From Gemmatimonadota bacterium (GTDB taxonomy: Bacteria; Gemmatimonadota; Gemmatimonadetes; Gemmatimonadales; Gemmatimonadaceae): DNA of 38,904 nt. A program made the translations under genes and the position numbers. Under the pieces are notes generated by a model, which saw only the letters and a list, made by a program, of their open reading frames with translations, was not told the DNA's origin and did not search any database. Positions 9,985-18,656 of this stretch are shown in pieces (positions within the stretch are counted from its first letter, which is position 1; each line of letters begins with the position of its first letter). The stretch lies in the NCBI GenBank assembly GCA_028876525.1, contig JAGWRI010000022.1:1-38904 (forward strand), written 5' to 3'.

Positions 9985-10608
9985 CTACTCTCGATTCGTC
10001 AACGCGAAGGACAGCCCTTCCAGCTCCATCGCCATGTTCACCGTCTTCACGGTGACCTCCGGCGGCACCTGGAGCTGGGCCGGAGCGAAATTGAGCACCG
10101 CCTTGATGCCCGCTCGCACCAGCCGATCGGTCACCGCCTGCGCCGCCTGCTCCGGCACGGCGAGCACGGCGATGTCGGGGTGGTCGCGGTGGATGTCGCG
10201 CTCGAGATGGCCCGCGTCCCGCACCGCGAGGCCATCGAGGTCGAGTCCCACGATCTGGGGATCCGCGTCGTAGACGGCGGTGATCGTGAACCCGCGCTGC
10301 TGGAAGCCGTGGTGGCGCGCCAGGGCGGCGCCGATCTTCCCGGCGCCCACGATGATCACCTTCCACTCGCGCCCCAGCCCCAGGATCTCGCGCAGCCGCC
10401 CGGCCAGCTCGGGCACTGAGTACCCCAGTCCGCGCTTGCCGAACGAGCCGAAGAACGACAGGTCCTTCCGGACCTGCGCCGAGGTCGTGCCGCCGCGCTT
10501 GGCGAGCTCGTCGCTGGAAATCGTGGTCAGCCCCCGGGTCTCGAAGTCCTCGAGAAACCGGAGGTAGGCCGACAGGCGGCGAACTGTAGAATCCGCAATG
10601 TGTTTCAC
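9985..10608 (-). CDS. rex: Redox-sensing transcriptional repressor Rex
   Basis: TVRRLSAYLRFLEDFETRGLTTISSDELAKRGGTTSAQVRKDLSFFGSFGKRGLGY; Rossmann motif VGAGKIGAALA; GTG start; adjacent Rex operator. Confidence 0.96.
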   Translation of the reverse strand: MKHIADSTVRRLSAYLRFLEDFETRGLTTISSDELAKRGGTTSAQVRKDLSFFGSFGKRGLGYSVPELAGRLREILGLGREWKVIIVGAGKIGAALARHHGFQQRGFTITAVYDADPQIVGLDLDGLAVRDAGHLERDIHRDHPDIAVLAVPEQAAQAVTDRLVRAGIKAVLNFAPAQLQVPPEVTVKTVNMAMELEGLSFALTNRE

Positions 10609-10620
10609 GGGGTCAGAGCG

Positions 10621-10640
10621 CTTGTGAATTGATTCACAAG
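10621..10640. promoter_or_regulatory. Rex operator (ROP), perfect inverted repeat CTTGTGAAT-TG-ATTCACAAG
   Basis: TTGTGAA-N4-TTCACAA matches the established Rex-family consensus; lies just upstream of the rex GTG with an AT-rich -10-like ATATAT adjoining. Confidence 0.92.
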
Positions 10641-10712
10641 ATATATGCCGGCCCCGGCGCGCACCAGCGGGAAAGCCCCCCGTCGCGCGGGCCGCTCCGT
10701 GGGGGTCGCGAT

Positions 10713-10718
10713 TAGGTT
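10713..10718 (+). promoter_or_regulatory. Putative -10 element TAGGTT, 6 nt before arginine deiminase ATG (leaderless-type)
   Basis: gatTAGGTTtggggcATG; spacing identical to recJ TAGCTTtggggcGTG; no convincing -35. Confidence 0.45.
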
Positions 10719-10724
10719 TGGGGC

Positions 10725-11960
10725 ATGCCAGTCCACGTCACTTCCGAGATCGGTCGGCTGCGCGAAGTGCTGGTGCATGCCCCGGGGAGCGAGTTGCTGG
10801 CCGTCACCCCGTCGACCCGCGAAGACTACCTCTACGACGACATCATCGACGCCGAGGCCGCCCAGCGGGAATACCGCCAGTTCGTGGCCCTGCTCGAGCG
10901 GTTCGCCACGGTGCACAGCGTGCGGGACCTGCTGGAGCAGGTGCTGGCCAGTCCGGCGGCGCGCGAGGGGCTGATCCGGGCGGCCCTCGACATCGTGCCG
11001 TCGGAGCCGCTGGCGCGCGACCTGGCCGAGCTGCAGCCGCCGGCGGTGGCGCGGATGCTCATCGAGGGACGCGAGGACGAGCCGGGCCCGCTGGCCAAGG
11101 CGCTCAACGAGCCGGGGTACACGCTCCCCCCGCTTCCGAACCTCTTCTTCACCAGGGACAGCGCCATGGTCACGGGCGACCACGTGCTCGTGGGCTCCAT
11201 GCGCTACGGCATCCGGTGGCCCGAAGAGCTGATCATGAAGTCGCTGTTCACGCACCATCCGGCGCTGGCCAACACCGGCATCCTGTTCGACGGCGCCAGC
11301 GAGCGGCGCACCAACCACACGCTGGAGGGCGGGGACGTGCACCCGCTGCGGCGCGATCTGGTGCTGATCGGGTTCAGCGAGCGCTCGAGTCCGGCCGCCA
11401 TCGACCAGCTCGCCGGCCTGTTCTTCGAGCAGACGCCGGTCACCGACATCATCGTCGTCGTGATGCCCAAGCAGACCACGGCCATCCATCTCGACATGAT
11501 CTTCACCCAGGTGGACCGCGAGCTGTGCGTGGTCTACCCGCCGCACTTCATCGGCTCCGAGCGCCTGAGCGTTCTGCACTGGCGCAAGGGCGCGGCTCGG
11601 CTTCAGGAAATGCCCAGCCTGTTCGCGGCGCTCGACGCCTGCGGCATGCCCATGGAGCCGGTGTTCTGCGGCGGCCACCGGCGCACGATGCAGGAGCGCG
11701 AGCAGTGGGCGTCGGGGTGCAACTTCGTGGCGGTGCGGCCGGGCACGGTGATCTCGTATCAACGCAACGAAGCCACCCTGCGGGAGCTGGAGCGCGCCGG
11801 TTTCCGGGTCGTGCCCGCGGTGTCGTTCCTCACCGGGCAGGAAACGCTGGCCGAGGACGCGCGGGCGGTGATCACGGTGGACGGCGCGGAGCTGGTGCGC
11901 GCGGGCGGCGGCCCGCGCTGCATGACCTGTCCCGTGGTGCGCGACGACCCGTGGGCGTGA
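10725..11960 (+). CDS. arcA: Arginine deiminase
   Basis: MPVHVTSEIGRLREVLVHAPGSELLAVTP...NLFFTRDSAMV...EGGDVHPL...C-terminal GPRCMTCPVVRDD (active-site Cys region). Confidence 0.92.
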   Translation: MPVHVTSEIGRLREVLVHAPGSELLAVTPSTREDYLYDDIIDAEAAQREYRQFVALLERFATVHSVRDLLEQVLASPAAREGLIRAALDIVPSEPLARDLAELQPPAVARMLIEGREDEPGPLAKALNEPGYTLPPLPNLFFTRDSAMVTGDHVLVGSMRYGIRWPEELIMKSLFTHHPALANTGILFDGASERRTNHTLEGGDVHPLRRDLVLIGFSERSSPAAIDQLAGLFFEQTPVTDIIVVVMPKQTTAIHLDMIFTQVDRELCVVYPPHFIGSERLSVLHWRKGAARLQEMPSLFAALDACGMPMEPVFCGGHRRTMQEREQWASGCNFVAVRPGTVISYQRNEATLRELERAGFRVVPAVSFLTGQETLAEDARAVITVDGAELVRAGGGPRCMTCPVVRDDPWA

Positions 11961-11968
11961 TCGGCGCC

Positions 11969-12604
11969 ATGCACAGGCTGGCCGGCCTCTCGTACGTCGT
12001 GGTGGACGTCGAGACCACCGGCACGTCGCCGCAGCGCGGCGACCGCATCACCGAGATCGCCGCGGTGGTGGTCCGCGACGGGCGCGTCGACGAGACCTTT
12101 CACTCGCTGATCAACCCCGAGCGCCCGATTCCCCGCTACATCACGCAGCTCACCGGCATCTCGTGGGCCATGGTCAAGGACGCGCCGCGCTTTTCCGAGG
12201 TGAGCGCCCGCCTGCGCGCGCTGCTGGCCGACCACGTGTTCGTGGCCCACAACGCGCCCTTCGACTGGGGATTCGTGAGCATGGAGATGGATCGCGCGGG
12301 GCACGAGCCGCTGGACAACGAACGCCTCTGCACGGTGCGGCTGGCGCGGCGGCTCCTCTCCCACCTGCCGCGCCGCTCGCTCGATCACGTGACCGCGCAT
12401 TACGGCATCGCCATCGAAGACCGGCACCGCGCGCTGGGCGACGCGCTGGCCACGGCGCAGGTCTTCGCCCGCCTGCTCGACGACGCGTACGCCCGCGGCT
12501 GCGACACCTGGGCCGACCTCGACCGGCTGCTCCACCCGGGCGTCGCCCCTCGGCGCCGCTGGTCGGCGCTGCCGCGCCCCGCCTCCGACGACCGATCGGC
12601 CTGA
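11969..12604 (+). CDS. DnaQ-like 3'-5' exonuclease (DEDD family)
   Basis: VVVDVETTGTSPQRGDRITEIAAVVV...HNAPFDWGFVSME...HRALGDALATAQVF; start codon uncertain (GTG 11951/11957 possible). Confidence 0.9.
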   Translation: MHRLAGLSYVVVDVETTGTSPQRGDRITEIAAVVVRDGRVDETFHSLINPERPIPRYITQLTGISWAMVKDAPRFSEVSARLRALLADHVFVAHNAPFDWGFVSMEMDRAGHEPLDNERLCTVRLARRLLSHLPRRSLDHVTAHYGIAIEDRHRALGDALATAQVFARLLDDAYARGCDTWADLDRLLHPGVAPRRRWSALPRPASDDRSA

Positions 12605-12606
12605 CC

Positions 12607-13476
12607 ATGGAACCGAAGATCGAAACGCGCACCCTCGGCAGGTGGAAGATCCACGCCATCCAGGCCGGCGGGCAGAAGCTGGACGGCGGGGCGATGTTCG
12701 GCGTGGTGCCCAAGCCGCTCTGGGAGCGGCGCATCCCGGCCGACGAGAAGAACCGCATCCAGATGGGCATGCGTTGCCTGCTCGTGCAGCATGAGCGCGG
12801 CCTCGTGCTGATCGACAACGGCCTGGGCAACAAGGAGACGGAGAAGTTCCACCAGATCTACGGGGTGGAGAACGCCGGGGCCGAGGGGCGCACCTGGCTC
12901 GAGGACGCGCTGAAGAAGCTGGGCGTGGATACGCGCGACGTCATGATGATGATCGACACGCATCTCCACTTCGACCACGCCGGCGGCAACACGTACCGGG
13001 ACGCCGAGGGGCAGGTGCGGCTCGCGTTCCCGCGGGCGCGCTACGTGGTGCAGCGCGCCGAGTACCACTGGGCCACCAACACCAACGAGCGCACGGGCGC
13101 CAGCTACTTCGGGCACAACTTCGTGCCGGTCATGGAGTCGGGCCGGCTGGAGCTGGTGCAGGGGGAGGTGGAGATCCTGCCCGGGGTCACGCTCATGCCG
13201 ACGCCCGGTCACACCCCCGGGCACCAGTCGGTGCGGCTCGACTCGGGGGGCGAGACGGCGCTCTTTCTGGCCGATCTGGTGCCCACGGCGGCGCATCTGC
13301 CGCTGCCCTGGATTATGGGGTACGACGTGGAGCCGCTGGTGACGCTGGAGACCAAGCGCCGGATCCTGCGGGCCGCGCACGACCAGCAATGGCTGATCGT
13401 GTTCGAGCACGACGCGACGACGCCGTGGGGGCGGGTGGTGCACGATGGGAAGGGGTATGCGTTGGGGGCGGCGTGA
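12607..13476 (+). CDS. MBL-fold metallo-hydrolase
   Basis: HxHxDH motif DTHLHFDHAGGN, TPGHTPGHQSVRL, FLADLVPTAAHL. Confidence 0.93.
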   Translation: MEPKIETRTLGRWKIHAIQAGGQKLDGGAMFGVVPKPLWERRIPADEKNRIQMGMRCLLVQHERGLVLIDNGLGNKETEKFHQIYGVENAGAEGRTWLEDALKKLGVDTRDVMMMIDTHLHFDHAGGNTYRDAEGQVRLAFPRARYVVQRAEYHWATNTNERTGASYFGHNFVPVMESGRLELVQGEVEILPGVTLMPTPGHTPGHQSVRLDSGGETALFLADLVPTAAHLPLPWIMGYDVEPLVTLETKRRILRAAHDQQWLIVFEHDATTPWGRVVHDGKGYALGAA

Positions 13477-13495
13477 GGCCCTCGGCTCCCCGCCC

Positions 13496-13524
13496 TTGAC
13501 GCTTCAGGTGTGCCCCCCTAAGTT
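13496..13524 (+). promoter_or_regulatory. Putative sigma-70-type promoter for infC operon: TTGACG-N17-TAAGTT
   Basis: TTGACG 13496-13501, 17-bp spacer, TAAGTT 13519-13524, followed by a structured leader of roughly 180 nt. Confidence 0.7.
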
Positions 13525-13605
13525 CAACGGACACAATTCAGTAAGCGAAACGACGGGCTGTCGTTTCCACCCTCTGGCCCCGCGCTTCGGCACGGGCGTG
13601 CTGCA

Positions 13606-13690
13606 GGAGTCCAGGCCGGAACGCCGCGTCACTCGCTCGCGAGTGCGGGCACCGTCGTGCGGACTCCCAGGGGGTCCGCACTTTTTGTCT
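13606..13690 (+). promoter_or_regulatory. infC leader attenuator: antiterminator segment GGAGTCC, intervening hairpin, intrinsic terminator
   Basis: Terminator stem GTGCGGACTCC/GGGGTCCGCAC (13657-13681, one G-U pair) followed by TTTTTGTCTT; upstream GGAGTCC (13606-13612) is the exact reverse complement of GGACTCC (13661-13667); hairpin CACTCG-CTCG-CGAGTG at 13630-13645. Confidence 0.7.
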
Positions 13691-13709
13691 TCAGAACGAG
13701 GGTTTCACC

Positions 13710-14225
13710 ATCCAGGACACCACGAAGCGCGTGCGGGTCAACCGTCAGATCCGCATCAGTCCGCTCCGCGTCATCGGGGCCGACGGCTCTCAGCTCGGCA
13801 TTCTCGAAGTGGACGCCGCTCTCCGCCTGGCGGATGAGCAGGGGCTGGACCTGGTCGAGGTCGCTCCCACCGCGCGTCCCCCGGTGGTCCGCATCATGGA
13901 CTACGGGAAATACAAGTTCGAGATGGCCAAGCAGGCCCGGGTGGCCAAGAAGAAGCAGCACGTGATCGAGCTCAAGGAGGTCAAGTACCGTCCGGGCATC
14001 GACGATCACGACTTCGACACCAAGACGCGGCACGCGCGCCGGTTTCTGGAAGAGAAGAACAAAGTGAAGGTGACCATGATGTTCCGCGGTCGCCAGGTGA
14101 CGCACCCCGAGCTCGGACAGGCCGTGCTGGAGCGCGTCGCCACCTCCCTCGCCGACGTCGGGAAGATCGAGAGCGCGGGACGGTTGGAAGGCAAGTCGAT
14201 GACCATGATTCTCACGCCGAAATAA
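13710..14225 (+). CDS. infC: Translation initiation factor IF-3, probable AUC start codon
   Basis: In-frame extension upstream of the ORF-track GTG: (ATC)[30 protein letters not shown]...; GAGG Shine-Dalgarno at 13698-13701; no ATG in frame. Confidence 0.93.
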   Translation: MQDTTKRVRVNRQIRISPLRVIGADGSQLGILEVDAALRLADEQGLDLVEVAPTARPPVVRIMDYGKYKFEMAKQARVAKKKQHVIELKEVKYRPGIDDHDFDTKTRHARRFLEEKNKVKVTMMFRGRQVTHPELGQAVLERVATSLADVGKIESAGRLEGKSMTMILTPK

Positions 14226-14236
14226 GCGAGCAGGCC

Positions 14237-14434
14237 ATGCCGAAGATGAAGACGCACCGGGGCGCCGCCAAGCGGTTCAGCGTCACGGGAAGCGGAAAAG
14301 TGAAGCGCAACAAGGCGCACAAGAGCCACATCCTCACCAAGAAGACGTCCAAGCGGAAGCGCCGCCTCCGCCAGTCGGGGCTCATCGCCACGAACGGCGA
14401 GGTGAAGAACATCAAGCGCCTGCTGCAGGCGTAA
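14237..14434 (+). CDS. rpmI: 50S ribosomal protein L35
   Basis: [45 protein letters not shown]. Confidence 0.97.
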   Translation: MPKMKTHRGAAKRFSVTGSGKVKRNKAHKSHILTKKTSKRKRRLRQSGLIATNGEVKNIKRLLQA

Positions 14435-14446
14435 GGAGAGAGACCC

Positions 14447-14809
14447 ATGCCTCGCGCCGTATCCAATGTCCCGCGCCTCAAGCGCAAGAAGCAGATCCTC
14501 AAGGCCGCCAAGGGCGGCTTCGGGGCCCGCAGCAAGCTGTGGAAGGCCGCCAAGGAGAACGTCGAGCGCGGCTGGAAGTACGCGTACCGCGATCGCAAGA
14601 ACAAGAAGCGCGACTTCCGCCGGCTGTGGATCACCCGCATCAACGCCGGCGCCCACCAGCACGAGCTGACGTACGCCACGTTCATCAACGGCCTCAAGAA
14701 GGCCGGCATCGAGGTCAACCGGAAGATCCTCGCCGATCTCGCCGTGCACGACCCCGCAGCCTTTGCGGCGCTCGCCGACAAGGCCCGCTCCGCGTTGAAC
14801 GCAGCGTAG
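14447..14809 (+). CDS. rplT: 50S ribosomal protein L20
   Basis: [68 protein letters not shown]. Confidence 0.97.
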   Translation: MPRAVSNVPRLKRKKQILKAAKGGFGARSKLWKAAKENVERGWKYAYRDRKNKKRDFRRLWITRINAGAHQHELTYATFINGLKKAGIEVNRKILADLAVHDPAAFAALADKARSALNAA

Positions 14810-14827
14810 GTTTCCCTCTGCGACTCT

Positions 14828-14872
14828 TCGGCGGCAGCGCGGCCTCGGTGCGCGCTGCCGCCGATTTGCTTT
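14828..14872 (+). terminator. Strong hairpin between rplT and pheS
   Basis: Perfect 14-bp stem TCGGCGGCAGCGCG / CGCGCTGCCGCCGA with 9-nt loop, followed by TTTGCTTT. Confidence 0.7.
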
Positions 14873-14891
14873 GGACCATCCTCGTTCTCGA

Positions 14892-15941
14892 ATGACGCTC
14901 CCCGACCACCCGTCGCTCGACGACTACCGCGGCCAGATCTCCGAAATGGCCGCCCAGGGGCTCGCCGCCATCGGCGACGCCCCGGACCTCGACGCCCTCG
15001 AGGCGGCCCGCGTCGCCTATCTCGGCGACCGCCGGGGCCGCATGCTCGAGTTCCAGCGGGCCCTGGGCGCCATCGCCAGGGACGCCAAGCCCGAGGCCGG
15101 CAGGCTGTTCAACACGGTCAAGCGCCAGCTCGAGAGCGCCCTCGACGAACGCCGCGCCCGCCTGGGACGCGGCGCCGGCGGCTACACGCCCCCGGCCGAC
15201 CTCACGATGCCCGCCCGCCCCCAGTGGACGGGCGCCCGGCACCCGGTCACGCTCGTCATCGAGGAAATCGCCGCGATCTTCCGCGAGCTGGGATTCACGA
15301 TCGCCCTCGGCCCGGAGGTCGAGACCGAGTGGTACAACTTCGGCGCCCTCAACTTCCCGGCCAACCACCCGGCCATGGACCTGCACGACACGCTGTACGT
15401 GCAGGACGACGTGCTGCTGCGCACCCACACCTCGCCGGTGCAGGTGCGCACGCTGCAGCGGTTCGCGCCGCCCATCCGAATCCTGGCCCCGGGCAACGTG
15501 TACCGGCGCGACTTCTTCGACGCGTCGCACGCCCCGATGTTCGCCCAGATCGAGGGGCTGTGCGTGGACGAGGGCGTCAGCTTCGTGGACCTCAAGGCCA
15601 CGCTGGGCCACTTCGCCCGGCGCTTCTTCGGCTCCACCCGCGCCCGGTTCCGCCCCAGCTACTTCCCGTTCACCGAGCCGTCGGCCGAGATGGACGTCGA
15701 GTGCCGCCTCTGCCGCGGGGCGGGGTGCGCGGCGTGCAAGGGCACGGGCTGGATGGAGATCCTCGGCTCGGGGATGGTGCACCCGGCGGTGCTCGAAGCC
15801 GCCGGCGTGGACAGCGAGAAGTACACCGGATGGGCGTTCGGCATGGGCCCGGCCCGCATCGCCATGCAGCGCTACGGCGTGACCGACATCCGCGTGTTCT
15901 ACGATTCCGACGTCCGCTTCCTGGAGCAGATCGCCGAATGA
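14892..15941 (+). CDS. pheS: Phenylalanine--tRNA ligase alpha subunit
   Basis: ARPQWTGARHPVTLVIEEIAAIFRELGF...GPEVETEWYNFGALNFPANHPAMDLHDTLYV...CKGTGWMEILGSGMVHP. Confidence 0.96.
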   Translation: MTLPDHPSLDDYRGQISEMAAQGLAAIGDAPDLDALEAARVAYLGDRRGRMLEFQRALGAIARDAKPEAGRLFNTVKRQLESALDERRARLGRGAGGYTPPADLTMPARPQWTGARHPVTLVIEEIAAIFRELGFTIALGPEVETEWYNFGALNFPANHPAMDLHDTLYVQDDVLLRTHTSPVQVRTLQRFAPPIRILAPGNVYRRDFFDASHAPMFAQIEGLCVDEGVSFVDLKATLGHFARRFFGSTRARFRPSYFPFTEPSAEMDVECRLCRGAGCAACKGTGWMEILGSGMVHPAVLEAAGVDSEKYTGWAFGMGPARIAMQRYGVTDIRVFYDSDVRFLEQIAE

Positions 15942-18373
15942 ACGTCTCCTACGAGTGGCTCCGGGCGTTCGTGCCGTTCGAGGAGACTCCCGCGCAGCTC
16001 CGCGAGCTGATCACCACGCACGCCGCCACGGTGGACGACCTCGTGCACCTGCGGGCCGACCTGGCGGACATCGTCGTGGCCCGCGTAGTCGAGGAGGGGC
16101 CGCACCCCGATTCGGACCACCTGCACGTCACCCGGGTGGACGACGGGAGCGGCGAGCTGCTCGACGTCGTGTGCGGCGCGGCCAACGTCACGGCGGGCAA
16201 GCTGTACCCGTTCGCGCGGGTCGGCGTCACGATCCCCACCGGCATCACGCTCGAAAAGCGCAAGATCCGCGGGCAGACCTCCAACGGCATGCTCTGCTCG
16301 GCGCGCGAGCTCAAGCTCGGCGACGACCACGCGGGCATCATGGAGTTGAGCGTGGACGTGCCGCCGGGCACGCCGTTGCTGCGGGCCCTTCCGCTGTCCG
16401 ACATGCAGTTCGTGGTTGACGTGCTGCCCAACCGGCCCGACCTGCTCTCGCACCTGGGCGTGGCCCGCGAGGTGAGCGCCGCCACCGGCAAGCCGCTGGC
16501 CCTCCCCGCGCTGCCCGGCGAGGCGCCGGTCTGGGGCGAGGCGCCGCACGTGCGGCACGAGGGCACGACCGCGGGCGTCACGGTGCGCGTGGACCACGCG
16601 CTGGCGCCGCGCTATATGGGATTGGTCATCAAGGGCGTGAAGGTGGGGCCCAGCCCCGAATGGCTGGTGAAGCGGCTGGAGAGCGTGGGCAGCCGCTCGA
16701 TCAACAACGTCGTGGACGCCAGCAACTACGTCCTGCACGAGGTGGGCCAGCCGACGCACGCCTTCGACCTGGCGCGACTGGCCGGCGCCACGGTGCAGGT
16801 CCGCGCCGCCAGGAAGGGCGAGAAGATCGTCACGCTGGACGGCGTGGAGCGCGCGCTCGACGAGACCGTCACCGTCATCGCCGACGCCGAGCGCGCCCAC
16901 GCCATTGCCGGCGTGATGGGCGGGCGCGACAGCGAGGTGACCGACGCCACGACCGACCTGTTCCTCGAAGTCGCCGTGTTCGACGCGCGGCGGACGCGCA
17001 CGGGGCGCAAGCGCGTGGGCCTGAGCACCGACGCCAGCTATCGCTTCGAGCGTGGGGTGGACTTCGCCCTGCCGCCCATGGCGCTCGAGCGCCTGGCCCG
17101 TCTGATCATGGCCGTGGCCGGTGGGCAGGTGGCCGGGCCGCCGGTGGACGTCGTGGAACAGGTGCCCGTGCCGCGTGCCGTGACCGTACGCTCGTCCCGC
17201 GTGGCCAAGGTGCTCGGCGCGCGGGTGCCCAGCGTGGACGCCGCGGCGCGGCTGACCGCGATCGGCTTCACGGTGGACGCCGAGGAGGGGGAGGGGGAAC
17301 TCACGGTCGTCGCGCCCTCGTGGCGGGCCGACATCGTGCGCGAGATCGACGTGATCGAGGAGATCGCGCGGCTCAAGGGCTACGACTGGTTCCCCACCGA
17401 GATCCGCCCGTTCCGCCCGGGCACGCCGCCCGACGATCCGATCTGGGTGCAGTCCGACCGGGTGCGCGAGACGCTCGTGTCGCTCGGCTTGCTCGAGGCT
17501 CGGCCCATGCCATTCACGAAGGGCGACGGCGCGTCGCGCTTCGTGCGCGTGGCCAACCCGCTGGCCGAGGACGAGCCGTATCTGCGCCGCGAGCTGCTCG
17601 ACACGCTGGCCCGCCGCGCCGAGGACAATCTGGCGCACCTGCAGGGGAACCTGCGGCTGTTCGAGATCGGCTCGGCGTTCGAGCCCACGGGCGCCGCGAT
17701 GCCGCGCGAGATCGTGCGCGTGGGCGTGCTGATGATGGGCGACCGGCACCCCGAGCACTTCGCGTCGGCCAGGGGCCAGCGCTACGACGAGTGGGACGCC
17801 AAGGCCGTGGCCGAGCGGGCCGCCCGCGCCGCGCATCCGGCGGCCGACATCGCCCTCGTGCCCGCCGACGGCGGGTGGCTCTGGCGCGTGCACGCCGGCG
17901 GGCGCGACGTGGGCGGTGTGCGCCATGTGGCGCTCGACGCCCCGGTGTGGGCGGCGCCCGCCTTCGGCGTCGAGATCGACCTGGCCGAGATGCCCAACGC
18001 CGACGTCGCGCCGGCGGGCCAGAACGCGCACGGCACCGCGCCCGGTCCCGTGGGGCGGCACTGGCCGCAATATCGTCCCGTGCCCACCATGCCCTCCGCC
18101 GAATTCGACCTGGCGCTCCTCGTGCCGGCGGGGGTCACCTCGGCTCAGGTCGAGGCGAGCATCCGGGCCGCGTCGGGCGAGCTGCTGGAGCGGCTGCAGT
18201 TGTTCGACCAGTACACGGGCCAGGGCGTGCCCGAGGGAATGCGGAGCCTGGCCTGGCGATTGACCTTGCGCCATCCGGAACGCACTCTACGGGACAAGGA
18301 AATCGAGGGTCGCCGCTCGAAGATCCTCAGTGTCCTCGACCAGGAGCTACATGTCCGAGCGCGAACGTCCTGA
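15938..18373 (+). CDS. pheT: Phenylalanine--tRNA ligase beta subunit
   Basis: MNVSYEWLRAFVPFEETPAQLRELIT...; tRNA-binding and B3/B4/B5 domains; C-terminal anticodon-binding domain; 4-bp overlap with pheS. Confidence 0.95.
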   Translation: MNVSYEWLRAFVPFEETPAQLRELITTHAATVDDLVHLRADLADIVVARVVEEGPHPDSDHLHVTRVDDGSGELLDVVCGAANVTAGKLYPFARVGVTIPTGITLEKRKIRGQTSNGMLCSARELKLGDDHAGIMELSVDVPPGTPLLRALPLSDMQFVVDVLPNRPDLLSHLGVAREVSAATGKPLALPALPGEAPVWGEAPHVRHEGTTAGVTVRVDHALAPRYMGLVIKGVKVGPSPEWLVKRLESVGSRSINNVVDASNYVLHEVGQPTHAFDLARLAGATVQVRAARKGEKIVTLDGVERALDETVTVIADAERAHAIAGVMGGRDSEVTDATTDLFLEVAVFDARRTRTGRKRVGLSTDASYRFERGVDFALPPMALERLARLIMAVAGGQVAGPPVDVVEQVPVPRAVTVRSSRVAKVLGARVPSVDAAARLTAIGFTVDAEEGEGELTVVAPSWRADIVREIDVIEEIARLKGYDWFPTEIRPFRPGTPPDDPIWVQSDRVRETLVSLGLLEARPMPFTKGDGASRFVRVANPLAEDEPYLRRELLDTLARRAEDNLAHLQGNLRLFEIGSAFEPTGAAMPREIVRVGVLMMGDRHPEHFASARGQRYDEWDAKAVAERAARAAHPAADIALVPADGGWLWRVHAGGRDVGGVRHVALDAPVWAAPAFGVEIDLAEMPNADVAPAGQNAHGTAPGPVGRHWPQYRPVPTMPSAEFDLALLVPAGVTSAQVEASIRAASGELLERLQLFDQYTGQGVPEGMRSLAWRLTLRHPERTLRDKEIEGRRSKILSVLDQELHVRARTS

Positions 18374-18656
18374 CGCCGCCGCATTTCGCGAGCTGGAGTC
18401 GCTGGTGCGCAGTCTCGGGGACGAGCTGGCCTCCATGCGCCGGCGGGCGCTGCTGGCCGAGGCGCGGCTCAAGGAGCTGGAGTCGGCGGGGAGCGGGGGC
18501 GCGGTGCAGCCGAAGCTCGCCGATCGCATCTCGCGGCTGGAGCGGGAGAACGCGCGGCTGCGCGACCGGCTGGACCGGGCGAAGGAGCGGTCGAAGGTGA
18601 TGCTCGACCGCGTGCACTTCCTGCGGCAGCAGGTCGAGACGCGGGGGGATCGGTGA
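18351..18656 (+). CDS. Small coiled-coil protein between pheT and zapA
   Basis: MSERERPDAAAFRELESLVRSLGDELASMRRRALLAEARLKEL...SRLERENARLRDRLDRAKERSKVMLDRVHFLRQQ; leucine heptads; overlaps pheT end by 23 bp and zapA start by 4 bp. Confidence 0.75.
   Translation: MSERERPDAAAFRELESLVRSLGDELASMRRRALLAEARLKELESAGSGGAVQPKLADRISRLERENARLRDRLDRAKERSKVMLDRVHFLRQQVETRGDR

Noticed and set aside
14810-14891. Possible Phe-rich leader peptide attenuator or T-box for pheST
   Set aside because: No start codon with a Phe-rich reading frame and no T-box-like sequence; only a plain hairpin with a T-rich tail.
15899-18274. 791-aa ORF on - opposite pheT
   Set aside because: Antisense shadow of a well-supported PheT; no recognisable domain.
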